Shown here: one piece after another, positions 45,099 through 52,934 of the stretch
Numbering within the stretch: the first letter of the stretch is position 1
Layout: every line of letters starts with the position of its first letter
Origin: Winogradskyella pacifica
GTDB taxonomy: Bacteria; Bacteroidota; Bacteroidia; Flavobacteriales; Flavobacteriaceae
Length of the DNA stretch: 64,000 nucleotides
NCBI RefSeq assembly: GCF_013403915.1
Contig: NZ_JABFDI010000003.1
Location: 239,647 to 303,646, forward strand
Direction of reading: 5' to 3'
Notes under the pieces: model-generated
Seen by the model: only the letters and a program-made list of their open reading frames with translations
What the model was told of the DNA's origin: nothing
The model's database searches: none
Position numbers and translations under genes: made by a program

Positions 45099-45707
45099 TT
45101 ATTTCAGATTATACCCAATACTTAAATTTAAGTACGTATTTCTTACATCAATAATATCATCACTAAACTCTTTCTCGACTTCGAGTAATGTACTAAATCC
45201 TTGGTAAAAAGTTATTTCTATCCTAAAATCTTCAATAGGATAACCAACCCCCATATTGCCTCCAATATCAAAATTTGATTTTAAATCTCCTAAATCTAGA
45301 CTTCCATTATTTTGAGATAATAGAATTCCAAATTGTGGTCCGATAGTTAAGTATGGTTTATTAAAAAATTTGAAATTTAATGGAATCGATATATAATCTA
45401 ACTTGTAATCAATAGTGCTAATATCTAATCCACGTCCTTCTCCATTAGCGAAATCTTTTTCTCTGTCGCCAATTTGGTTATAAATAATTTGCGGATAAAA
45501 TTTAGTTTTTTCATTAATATCAAATTCTGCGAAAGCTCCAAAGCTAAATCCTATTGATGAAGAATTGATATAAGAGCCATTGACAGGTCTGAATTCGTCG
45601 GTAAAACGTGACATGTTTAGTCCCAATATTGTGCCAAATTCTGTTTGCGAGTAGCTTGATGAAGCTAAAAGCAAGTAAGTTAAAAAAAATAGTACCTTAC
45701 TTTTCAT
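45099..45707 (-). CDS. outer-membrane beta-barrel protein (PorT-like)
   Basis: A 202-aa protein with a signal peptide ending at SSSYSQ, then an eight-stranded barrel pattern of alternating hydrophobic strands (for example GTILGLNMSRF, SIGFSFGAFAEFDI, YISIPLNFKFF and PYLTIGPQFGIL). It ends YLNLSIGYNLK, the kind of final strand recognised by the BAM machine. The fold is that of the small flavobacterial PorT/OmpA-barrel group. It overlaps the lipocalin-like lipoprotein gene by 11 bp, so the two are one cassette. Confidence 0.82.
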   Translation of the reverse strand: MKSKVLFFLTYLLLASSSYSQTEFGTILGLNMSRFTDEFRPVNGSYINSSSIGFSFGAFAEFDINEKTKFYPQIIYNQIGDREKDFANGEGRGLDISTIDYKLDYISIPLNFKFFNKPYLTIGPQFGILLSQNNGSLDLGDLKSNFDIGGNMGVGYPIEDFRIEITFYQGFSTLLEVEKEFSDDIIDVRNTYLNLSIGYNLK

Positions 45708-46128
45708 ATTTAAAGATTTCTTGTTGATTTTGAGGCACAGCTACTCCGTCAATTTCTGTTACTACGATTTCCAAGGTGTTTTCAGTCAATAATAGTATTT
45801 CATTTAAGAATGTTCCCTCTTGGGCAACCACAACTGCTATTTCGTTTCCATTTCTTGTCCAATTAAAAGAAACAGTAAAAAAATCACAGGGCGTTTGAGT
45901 GATTTCTTCTGGTGCTTTTTCTGTTCCAGTATTGTTTGCAGTAAAAATAATGTTTTGTTCAATTTGGCAGTCAACTGCAGTTACATCATTTCCTTGATTT
46001 TCAACGGATACTAAATTCCAGATACCTATAAGTTCATCCTGATTTGATTCGTTTGAGTCATCGTCGGATGAACAAGAGAACAACATGATTCCAATTAAAA
46101 ATCCAAGTAGTAAGTTCAGTTTTTTCAT
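45697..46128 (-). CDS. lipocalin-like lipoprotein
   Basis: From the ATG at 46128 a 143-aa protein. The lipobox IMLFSCSSDDD makes it a lipoprotein; the frame from 46209 would put its first 27 residues inside element E2. LIGIWNLVSVENQGNDVTAV starts the lipocalin-like barrel (G-x-W motif). The rest is beta-rich and ends IFKYEK. Its ligand is unknown. Translationally coupled to the barrel protein. Confidence 0.78.
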   Translation of the reverse strand: MKKLNLLLGFLIGIMLFSCSSDDDSNESNQDELIGIWNLVSVENQGNDVTAVDCQIEQNIIFTANNTGTEKAPEEITQTPCDFFTVSFNWTRNGNEIAVVVAQEGTFLNEILLLTENTLEIVVTEIDGVAVPQNQQEIFKYEK

Positions 46129-46150
46129 TTCGTAAAATTTTAGTTTAAAT

Positions 46151-46289
46151 TGTTTGTAACGTTTATGTATAAGGAAAGTTGCGTGTTTGTGGGCGAGGAT
46201 TTTCCGCAAGAAAAATCAGACGTAACAAACACGCAACGACCTTTGATTAAGCATTAAACCGCAATTATTTTTATACGGTGTTGTGATGC
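46151..46289 (-). repeat. cassette element E2 with nested second hairpin
   Basis: Plus-strand outer arms: GTATAA-GG-AAAGTTGC (46167-46182) with GCAATTAT-TT-TTATAC (46261-46276). The inner 13-bp perfect repeat GTTGCGTGTTTGT (46178-46190) / ACAAACACGCAAC (46225-46237) makes a second, nested stem. The decamer TGTTTGTAAC (46151-46160) is the start of the lipocalin-like cassette; GTTGTGATGC (46280-46289) is the end of the next cassette and is the exact complement of GCATCACAAC at 46939-46948. Confidence 0.8.
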
Positions 46290-46293
46290 GTTA

Positions 46294-46905
46294 TTATTTT
46301 ATTTTCCAATTTTTTAGAATTTTTTCCAATTTCAGTTTGGATAAACCCATTGTGTCAATTTCTAAATCATACATTCCTGTTCCGCATTTCCAATAACCCA
46401 ATTTATAAAGACTATCAGACTCTAGTTTTTCCTTTTTAATTTTATATTCAGTTTCTAGAGTATCTAATTTAGAGAACCATTTTTTAGTTTCAAAATCATA
46501 TTGAGTATATAGTTCTTCGTATTCTAATTTTGATATTGGGTTCTGAAAATAATCACTTTCCATTACTATCTTATTTTTCCAAATCCAAAAACTTTTTTGG
46601 TAATATATTTCCTTGATTTTATGAAATGCATTGGCAGTGTCTGAATTCTTATTCGACCAAATTTGAAGATAAATATCATTTTCAAATATTGAATTCGATT
46701 TAGTGGCTTTATTGTAATCATTCTTTAGAGAACATATACTGTCTAGTTTCCAATTTTCATTTAGATTCAATAACCCTAATTCAGTTCTTTTAGAATTCAT
46801 TTTTAATCCATAATTATCAGAAAATTTTTCAGGTATAATATTTATTGTAATTAAATATATAATTCCAATTCCTATAATAAGATATATTATGTTTTTTCTT
46901 TTCAA
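46294..46905 (-). CDS. hypothetical single-TM protein
   Basis: A 203-aa protein I do not recognise. It has one N-terminal membrane helix (KNIIYLIIGIGIIYLITINI, about 4-23), then a charged helical soluble domain with a YNKATKSN stretch, many Trp and Lys, and YEELYTQYDFETKKWF. No catalytic motif is seen. It is a cassette of the array, bounded by exact complementary decamers (46939-46948 and 46280-46289). Confidence 0.65.
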   Translation of the reverse strand: MKRKNIIYLIIGIGIIYLITINIIPEKFSDNYGLKMNSKRTELGLLNLNENWKLDSICSLKNDYNKATKSNSIFENDIYLQIWSNKNSDTANAFHKIKEIYYQKSFWIWKNKIVMESDYFQNPISKLEYEELYTQYDFETKKWFSKLDTLETEYKIKKEKLESDSLYKLGYWKCGTGMYDLEIDTMGLSKLKLEKILKNWKIK

Positions 46906-46938
46906 ATTATATTTCCGATTTTATTTCGAGTGAGCAAT

Positions 46939-47089
46939 GCATCACAACGTGTTTCTTTAGTTTGTATTAAATATCTTTATATAGAAAAAGAGGAGAACTA
47001 TAACGTGTTTTAGATTAGTGATCCCTTACACGTACGTATATGGTTTGTTGCGAGAAGCCAGCAATAAATTATATACGGTGTTGTAAACA
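46939..47089 (-). repeat. cassette element E1, canonical hairpin
   Basis: The cleanest hairpin. On the plus strand CGTATAT-GG-TTTGTTGC (47035-47051) pairs with GCAATAAA-TT-ATATACG (47061-47077) around a 9-base loop. The GG/TT and inner G/T wobble match E2 and E3. About 85 extra bases lie between it and the next boundary; they contain a partly repeated ACGTGTTT..TTAG. The decamer GTTGTAAACA (47080-47089) is the end of the YfbM cassette and is the exact complement of TGTTTACAAC at 47628-47637. Confidence 0.82.
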
Positions 47090-47093
47090 GTTT

Positions 47094-47597
47094 TTAATTC
47101 AAATATGTAATTATAGCTTCATTATTTTCAGATGCTTTTTTATAAAATTCTTTAAATTCCTTAAAACTGTCAATTAGAAATTCGTGAGATTCTGATTCAG
47201 TCCAAATTTCAGGATAAATTCCAATTTCGTTCATTTCAGAACCATTAATTTTACTTTTTAAAACGTCATCTGTTATTTTTTCCAATTCAGAATATGTTTC
47301 TTTTACTTGATTCGGATTTAGGTATTGAGCTGGTCCATAACCAAGGTCTTGTCCTTCGTCAATAATCTGAAAACTAAAAAGTGCTCTTTGTAATTCATTC
47401 GGTTCGTTTTCAAGTCCTCCAATTATTTCTCCAGTCAGAATATAATTAATTCCGTCCCAAGATTTATCCAAATCAAGAAACCATTCAGCCTCATAACTTT
47501 CGTCTGCATAAATTTTATTTTCAAGAGTTTCAGAGTTATTCAAAAAGCCATTCAATTCCTCTTGAGATACTCTGATAACATTTCCAATCATTCCCAT
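47094..47597 (-). CDS. YfbM family (DUF1877) protein
   Basis: A 167-aa protein of the DUF1877/YfbM family. It starts MGMIGNVIRVSQEELNGFL; DLDKSWDGINYILTGEIIGG (about 43-62) and GYGPAQYLNPNQV (about 86-98) are the usual family signs. The function of YfbM is not known; it is common as a single accessory gene. It is the first cassette of the array. Confidence 0.82.
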   Translation of the reverse strand: MGMIGNVIRVSQEELNGFLNNSETLENKIYADESYEAEWFLDLDKSWDGINYILTGEIIGGLENEPNELQRALFSFQIIDEGQDLGYGPAQYLNPNQVKETYSELEKITDDVLKSKINGSEMNEIGIYPEIWTESESHEFLIDSFKEFKEFYKKASENNEAIITYLN

Positions 47598-47627
47598 ATT
47601 TCTATTTTGTTTTAGGTTGGTCTAAAT

Positions 47628-47768
47628 TGTTTACAACTCGTTATATAGTAACTTCCATCACCAATACCCCATATTAATGTCGGGATAAGTATAACTTCTA
47701 GTACTACTTATCAGTTAATAAAATTACTGAATAATTTCAACTTTTATATACGTAAAGTCACGTATGCA
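47628..47768 (-). repeat. array outer boundary E0, degenerate
   Basis: The start decamer of the YfbM cassette, TGTTTACAAC (47628-47637), is exact. The hairpin arms are decayed: the inner arm TTATATAGTAACTTCC resembles the E1 arm and the outer arm TTATATACG (47744-47752) resembles ATATACG. A small ATACGT/ACGTAT inverted repeat (47748-47765) sits right beside the end of the next gene. This is the last element; the serine hydrolase beyond shows no cassette boundary. Confidence 0.5.
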
Positions 47769-49580
47769 TTAATCTTCTAGTTTTCGTTTGGCCACAAACG
47801 TCCCATTGGGCTGTATAAATTTTACTTCATTAATACTTTTATCATCACTTGCAAGAAACTCAATCTTAAAGCCTTCGAGTGTTTTAAAATTAAATTTATG
47901 CTCTGCTGTTGGTATTAAGGCATATTCTGGTTGTCCGGGTACAAAAACATAAAGTACATTTTCGTCTTTAATGTAGGCTTTAATTTCTGTGCCCATTAAA
48001 TCGTATTTGCCAACATACTGCTCTAAGGTTTTAGCATCTACATCGATGGTGTTTGGTGTACGTTTAAAAGCAATAGGATCTAATAAGCCTTCAATAGCGA
48101 TGCGTCCATAATCGATATCTCCTGCAATGTTGGTGCTAAAGTTTATTTTAATTGAGTTACCAATGTCTGTGGTGTCTACTTTTCCATTTTTAATCTCAAG
48201 AAGTTCAAACGTGTCGTAATGAAAATGATTTAAGAATATTTTTTTTTCATTCAGTTTAGAAAATAAGGAATCGTTTTCAATTTCAATTTCAAACTTACCG
48301 TAGCCTTTCTCTTCATAAGTACCTGTGTAATCTAATTTGGTATGTGATGGTCTCGTGTTTTTTACATTAGAAGTTTCCTTATCGTCTTTAGCTTCTTTCA
48401 TAGCGTCTAAGGACTTGTCTAAATCTTCCTTGTATTTTTTCGCCCATTCTGTTTTGTCAACATTCAGCATATAATCTGCCGTGATATTTCTAATAAGTCT
48501 TGGCACTGATGAGCCATTTTGATTCGTTAAAACCACAATTCCCAAACTATCTGAAGGATATAAGGCAACACTCGCTGAAAAACCATCAATATTACCACCA
48601 TGTTCTACCATATAATGACCTTTATACGAATGCAAAAACCAGCCATAGCCATAATTAGCGAATTGTGCATCTGGTAATTCTTTAGAAGGAAAGCCTGCAG
48701 CAACAACCATTTGAGAACTCATGGCTTCTTTTACGTAATTTTCAGGAATAATTTGTTGGTCTTTGTATTTTCCTTTATTAATCCAGGTCATTAACCATTT
48801 CGTCATGTCATTAACACTACTGTTAATACTTCCTGCAGGTGACATACCGGCAATATCGTAATAATCCATTTTGGTGATATTTCTATCGGCATCTAACTCG
48901 TAACCAAAAGCGGCGTTAGAACTAGATTTCATGCCTGCAATGGTCGTTTTAGAACGAGCCATCCCCAATGGTTTAAAGAATTCTGTCTCAATATTTTCTT
49001 CCCAAGTTTTCCCAGTAATTCTTTCGGTAATGACACCTTGTAATAAAAAACCAAAATTGTTATAGTACCAGTGTTCACGCACTCCGGTAAAAGGTTCATG
49101 GTATTTTAGTTTAGTGACTAAACTGTCTTTACTATGACTTGGGAAATAATACCAAGAACCATCATGTCTTGGTAAACCTGTGCTATGACGCATTAAATCT
49201 TTAATGGTAATGGTGTTATCCATCTCATCATTGTAAAATTCTAATTCCGGAATGTGTTTTCTCGGACGATCGTTAAATGTTAGTTTGTCGTCTTCGCGAT
49301 GTAATCCTAAAAGAGCCGATGTAAATGCCTTGGTCGTAGAACCAATGGCAAATAGCGTGTTGGCATCTGCAGGAATCTTATTTTCAAAATCAGCATACCC
49401 AAAACCTTTGGCATAAATAATTTTATCTCCTTCTACTATGGCTACGGCAAAACCTGCAGCTTTTGTACTTTCTAAAACAGCGTTAAATTGTTTTTCTATA
49501 CCTTTTAGACGTTTGTCAGTTTGCGAAAACACAAAAGTTGAAACGAGAGTGAACACAAGAACTAGGATGCGATTTTTCAT
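47769..49580 (-). CDS. serine hydrolase, beta-lactamase class C-like
   Basis: A 603-aa secreted protein. Signal peptide to about SQTDKR (residues 1-20), then the serine beta-lactamase/DD-peptidase fold: AIGSTTKAFTSALLGL has SxxK, with its Ser near residue 80, and YYNNFGF the YxN motif near residue 174. A C-terminal beta-rich domain of about 180 residues follows, which some flavobacterial peptidases use for substrate recognition. It likely acts on cell-wall peptides or esters rather than antibiotics. It borders the array but is not a cassette. Confidence 0.9.
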   Translation of the reverse strand: MKNRILVLVFTLVSTFVFSQTDKRLKGIEKQFNAVLESTKAAGFAVAIVEGDKIIYAKGFGYADFENKIPADANTLFAIGSTTKAFTSALLGLHREDDKLTFNDRPRKHIPELEFYNDEMDNTITIKDLMRHSTGLPRHDGSWYYFPSHSKDSLVTKLKYHEPFTGVREHWYYNNFGFLLQGVITERITGKTWEENIETEFFKPLGMARSKTTIAGMKSSSNAAFGYELDADRNITKMDYYDIAGMSPAGSINSSVNDMTKWLMTWINKGKYKDQQIIPENYVKEAMSSQMVVAAGFPSKELPDAQFANYGYGWFLHSYKGHYMVEHGGNIDGFSASVALYPSDSLGIVVLTNQNGSSVPRLIRNITADYMLNVDKTEWAKKYKEDLDKSLDAMKEAKDDKETSNVKNTRPSHTKLDYTGTYEEKGYGKFEIEIENDSLFSKLNEKKIFLNHFHYDTFELLEIKNGKVDTTDIGNSIKINFSTNIAGDIDYGRIAIEGLLDPIAFKRTPNTIDVDAKTLEQYVGKYDLMGTEIKAYIKDENVLYVFVPGQPEYALIPTAEHKFNFKTLEGFKIEFLASDDKSINEVKFIQPNGTFVAKRKLED

Positions 49581-49761
49581 TTTTTAGTTGGTTTTTAGTG
49601 ATGGTTATAAAATGTTAGTAGGTATAAGCCTCTGTAAGTTACTGATTTTTGACAGAATTTTTGAAAATTACAATTCGTCATTAAAAAATTACATTTCAGT
49701 TATTTCAATTTTTAAAATGAGCACTTGTATTCGATATTTGTATCAAACAAAACCATATACC

Positions 49762-50184
49762 ATGAATATACTCATAAAAATGACTGTTATTGCTTTGATT
49801 AGCGTTATCAGTTTTCAGTTAGACGCCCAAGAAAAATATGCTATTACAGTCACTGTTGTAGAGGCTGATAATAATAAAGGGAAAATGTTTATAGCGCTTT
49901 ATAATTCTGAAATTGATTTTTTAGAGACGTCTTATAAAGGTACCATGAGCAAAATAGAAAATAAAAAGTGTACGGTAACTTTTGATGACATTCCACAAGG
50001 AACTTATGCGGTTTCAATTTTTCACGATGAAAATGATAATGGTAAATTAGATACTAACTTTTTTGGTATCCCTACGGAAGATTATGGGTGTTCTAATGAT
50101 GCCAAAGGATTTATGGGGCCACCAAAATGGGCGGACGCTAAATTTGAATTAAAAGACGATAAAACACTAACTATAAAACTGTAA
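49762..50184 (+). CDS. DUF2141 secreted protein
   Basis: A 140-aa protein from the ATG at 49762: MNILIKMTVIALISVISFQL, a signal peptide ending near DAQ. The 49588 start adds 58 residues with no signal and no similarity, so it is rejected. The rest is the DUF2141 beta-sandwich: KGKMFIALYNSEIDFLE, then GTYAVSIFHDENDNGKLDTN and FMGPPKWADAKF. It may be a small periplasmic scaffold. It is followed 1 bp later by a TPR-like gene. Confidence 0.88.
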   Translation: MNILIKMTVIALISVISFQLDAQEKYAITVTVVEADNNKGKMFIALYNSEIDFLETSYKGTMSKIENKKCTVTFDDIPQGTYAVSIFHDENDNGKLDTNFFGIPTEDYGCSNDAKGFMGPPKWADAKFELKDDKTLTIKL

Positions 50185-50185
50185 T

Positions 50186-50809
50186 ATGAAAACTATAATA
50201 CTCACTGCTTTGCTAATAATTTCAGGATTTACACAAGCACAAACTAATTTTGAAAAAGGCATGACAAAAGCCTTCGAACTTTGGCAAGCTAATAAAACAG
50301 ATGAAGCCGAAAATATGTTTGAGCGTATTGCTAAGGCGGAACCAAAAGAGTGGTTGTCAAATTATTATATCGCACAGATTAATAGTCTAAAAAGTTGGAC
50401 AGAAAAAGATGCGACAGTTTTAAAAGCACAATTAGACAAGGCGCAGCAACATATAGATGCTGCTATGTTGAAGAGTGAAAATAACACAGAATTACTGGTT
50501 ATGCAGGCTCAAGTTTTTACAAATTGGGTGGCGTTTGATGGTATGACCTACGGTATGAAATATGGTGGTAAAATAGCAGAGCTTTATGAAAAAGCAACAG
50601 CTATTGATCCTACAAACCCAAGAGCGGCTTTAGGTAAGGCAGAGTGGGCCATGGGAAGTGCAAAATATTTCGGAAAAGACACAGCTCCTTATTGTAAAGA
50701 CATTGAGGCATCTATAGAACTTTTTGATACCTTTAAAGCAGAGAGCGAATTGCATCCTAACTGGGGAAAAGAACGTGCAGAAGCGGTTTCTAAAGATTGT
50801 AAATCCTAA
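50186..50809 (+). CDS. secreted TPR-like protein
   Basis: A 207-aa protein with a signal peptide (to about SGFTQAQ). The helical repeat units FELWQANKTDEAENMFERIA and AELYEKATAIDPTNPRAALG are TPR-like. The function is not identified. It lies between the DUF2141 gene and the kinase with almost no spacing, so DUF2141, this protein and the kinase form one operon and the protein may belong to that signalling system. Confidence 0.8.
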   Translation: MKTIILTALLIISGFTQAQTNFEKGMTKAFELWQANKTDEAENMFERIAKAEPKEWLSNYYIAQINSLKSWTEKDATVLKAQLDKAQQHIDAAMLKSENNTELLVMQAQVFTNWVAFDGMTYGMKYGGKIAELYEKATAIDPTNPRAALGKAEWAMGSAKYFGKDTAPYCKDIEASIELFDTFKAESELHPNWGKERAEAVSKDCKS

Positions 50810-50815
50810 TAAATT

Positions 50816-52168
50816 ATGATGAAGTCATTAAAAAAAATTAGTCTAACATTCGCCATTGGATGCGTAGTATTTGTAATAGGTAATCTATTATCTGATGGTT
50901 TTAACTATGACTCATTTAATGACTTTATTATTCAATTTGGATTTTACCAACTCTACGCCTTTGTTTTAGGGTATTCAAATATGGCGTTTTTCGATTATAT
51001 GGAAAGACGAACATGGAGCAAAGGAGATTATATTAAACGCATACTTATAGGTATTATAGGGAGTACATTTATCACTTTAGTAGGTCTCTTTCTTTTACGA
51101 GCAGGAACATCAGTATTTTATTATGGGACTGACTTTGATGTGTTTATACAAAAGGAATCCTGGAAAGCCTATTCGTTTGGCATCTGGATAACACTAAGTA
51201 TTGTATCTGTTTTTCATTTTGTTTATTTCTATAATCGCTATCAAAAAAACAAGATAAAGGAACAGAAGGTAATTGCTGGTACAGCAAGTGCAAAGTTCGA
51301 TGCTTTAAAGAATCAGTTAGATCCTCATTTTTTGTTTAACAGCTTAAATGTTTTAACGAGTTTAATTGAAGAGAATCCTGTAAATGCACAAAAATTTACC
51401 ACCTCATTATCTAAAGTGTATCGTTATGTTTTAGAACAGAAAAGTAAGGAATTAGTGACTGTAGATGAAGAATTGAATTTTGCGAGAACCTACATGTCGC
51501 TTTTAAAGATGCGCTTTGAGGATAGTATCATTTTTGAGATTCCAGATAAAGCGTCAAATCCAGAAAGTAAAGTGGTGCCATTGTCATTGCAATTGTTGTT
51601 AGAAAATGCGGTAAAGCATAATATGGTGACATCGAGTAAACCTTTGCATATCAAAATATATGAAGATGATAATTATTTAGTGGTGATGAATAATCTTCAA
51701 CCAAAACAAATTGTAAAGAAGAGTAGTGGAGTTGGATTAGAAAATATAAAACAACGCTATCAGCTTTTATCAAATAAAAAAGTACACATCAATCAACGAG
51801 AAAAGGATTTTGCAGTCGCAATTCCTATGCTCACAAAACAAGTATCAATCATGAGAACAGCACAAAGATCACAAGAGCGTCTTAACGACGATTATGTTAG
51901 AGCACGCAAGCGTGTAGAAGAATTAAAGGCCTTTTATTACAGTTTAATATCCTACATATTCGTCATACCGTTTTTAGTATTTATATGGTATACGTATTCT
52001 TCCATGACCATCCAATGGTTTTGGTTTCCTGCTTTTGGTTGGGGATTGAGTTTAGTGTTTCAGGCATACAGAGTATTTGTAGATGATGGAGCGCTTGGCT
52101 CAGGTTGGGAAAAACGAAAAATTGAAGAATACATGCGTAAGCAAGATGATAATACACGTTGGAATTAA
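50816..52168 (+). CDS. LytS-type sensor histidine kinase with C-terminal 2TM domain
   Basis: A 450-aa membrane kinase. Four transmembrane helices (about 9-25, 36-58, 75-94 and 121-140) are followed by the His_kinase (LytS/YehU) domain with QLDPHFLFNSLN (phosphorylated His 171), NPVNAQKFTTSLSKVYRY and LLLENAVKHN (the N-box). Residues about 355-450 form a 2TM module: VRARKRVEELKAFYYSL, two membrane helices, and WEKRKIEEYMRK. That tail repeats the three free 2TM proteins encoded next, so the kinase probably assembles with them. Its response regulator is at 53294. Confidence 0.93.
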   Translation: MMKSLKKISLTFAIGCVVFVIGNLLSDGFNYDSFNDFIIQFGFYQLYAFVLGYSNMAFFDYMERRTWSKGDYIKRILIGIIGSTFITLVGLFLLRAGTSVFYYGTDFDVFIQKESWKAYSFGIWITLSIVSVFHFVYFYNRYQKNKIKEQKVIAGTASAKFDALKNQLDPHFLFNSLNVLTSLIEENPVNAQKFTTSLSKVYRYVLEQKSKELVTVDEELNFARTYMSLLKMRFEDSIIFEIPDKASNPESKVVPLSLQLLLENAVKHNMVTSSKPLHIKIYEDDNYLVVMNNLQPKQIVKKSSGVGLENIKQRYQLLSNKKVHINQREKDFAVAIPMLTKQVSIMRTAQRSQERLNDDYVRARKRVEELKAFYYSLISYIFVIPFLVFIWYTYSSMTIQWFWFPAFGWGLSLVFQAYRVFVDDGALGSGWEKRKIEEYMRKQDDNTRWN

Positions 52169-52179
52169 TCTAGATAGCA

Positions 52180-52512
52180 ATGGAAAAACAAGATTCTGAA
52201 TTAAAATATTTAAGAGCGAAAACAAGAGTTGAAAAACTAAAAGCATTTTATACACACGTTACGGTATATTTTGTAATAAATACAGTGGTTACAGCGGTTA
52301 AGGTAATGAACAATATTCATAATGGAGAAACCTATAGTGAAGCCTTTTTTGATTTCTCTACGGTTGCATCATGGTTAGTTTGGGGAGTCGGACTTGCTTT
52401 ACATGCCTTTTCGGTATTTGGACTTCCTTTAATTTTGGGAGAAGACTGGGAAGCGCGTAAAATAGAAGAGTATATGAATGATGAGTTACAACAAGATAAA
52501 AGCAGCAAATGA
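52180..52512 (+). CDS. 2TM domain protein 1
   Basis: A 110-aa protein: LRAKTRVEKLKAFYTHVTVY, two membrane helices (about 24-48 and 65-90), and WEARKIEEYMND at the C-terminus. It matches the kinase tail closely, in particular the W-E-x-R-K-x-E-E-Y-M signature. It overlaps the next gene by 4 bp (ATGA type). Probably a membrane partner or anchor of the kinase; the role is inferred. Confidence 0.85.
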   Translation: MEKQDSELKYLRAKTRVEKLKAFYTHVTVYFVINTVVTAVKVMNNIHNGETYSEAFFDFSTVASWLVWGVGLALHAFSVFGLPLILGEDWEARKIEEYMNDELQQDKSSK

Positions 52513-52856
52513 TGGAGAAATATAGTATAGAACCTTATAGTGAAACAGAAGATACATCTGACTTTAGAAAAGAAGAAGCGTATTTAAGAGCCAAGAAAAA
52601 AGTAGATGCACTTGTGGGTTTTTATTGGCACTTGGCGAGTTATGTGATAGTCAATCTCTTTTTAATTATACTGATTGGAGTGAATTCTAATAATGGTTTT
52701 ACACAATTCGGAACGTATGCCACTGCATTATTTTGGGGTATTGGTTTAGTCTTTCATTTTCTTGGTGTTTTTGGTCCAAATTTCTTTTTTGGAAACAACT
52801 GGGAAAAACGAAAAATTGAAGAGTTTATGAATAAAGAAGAGCAGAATTGGGAATAG
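52509..52856 (+). CDS. 2TM domain protein 2
   Basis: A 115-aa protein starting MMEKYSIEPYSETEDTSDF with an acidic 20-residue N-terminus, then YLRAKKKVDALVGFYWHLAS, two membrane helices and WEKRKIEEFMNK. It is the closest in its C-terminus to the kinase tail. The start overlaps the previous stop by 4 bp; either of the two adjacent ATGs is possible. Confidence 0.85.
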   Translation: MMEKYSIEPYSETEDTSDFRKEEAYLRAKKKVDALVGFYWHLASYVIVNLFLIILIGVNSNNGFTQFGTYATALFWGIGLVFHFLGVFGPNFFFGNNWEKRKIEEFMNKEEQNWE

Positions 52857-52867
52857 GTTTTAGTTAT

Positions 52868-52895
52868 GAGTTAAGAGTTAAGAGTTAAGAGTTAA
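52868..52895 (+). repeat. GAGTTAA heptamer array, four copies
   Basis: Four uninterrupted copies of GAGTTAA between the second and third 2TM genes. A short tandem repeat that can vary in copy number; it lies in the gap before the third gene's RBS region. Confidence 0.85.
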
Positions 52896-52934
52896 GAGTG
52901 AAAAGTGAAATTGAAGAGTACAACTATAAATAAC

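Noticed and set aside
43386..47768. Canonical attC sites (RYYYAAC...GTTRRRY)
   Set aside because: The core is GTTGTAA, GTTGTGA or GTTACAA, which does not fit GTTRRRY, and no 7-bp L boxes of the known type are found. The cassette logic is kept, but it should not be called a standard integron.
47769..49580. Serine hydrolase as the first cassette of the array
   Set aside because: The decamer beside its end (47755-47764) has no complement within 200 bp of its start. Length (603 aa) also does not match the other small cassettes.
49588..49761. N-terminal extension of the DUF2141 protein
   Set aside because: The 58 extra residues have no signal peptide and no similarity, and the strong signal starts at 49762.
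52868..52895. CRISPR-like array
   Set aside because: The repeats are 7 bp with no spacers; it is a plain tandem repeat.
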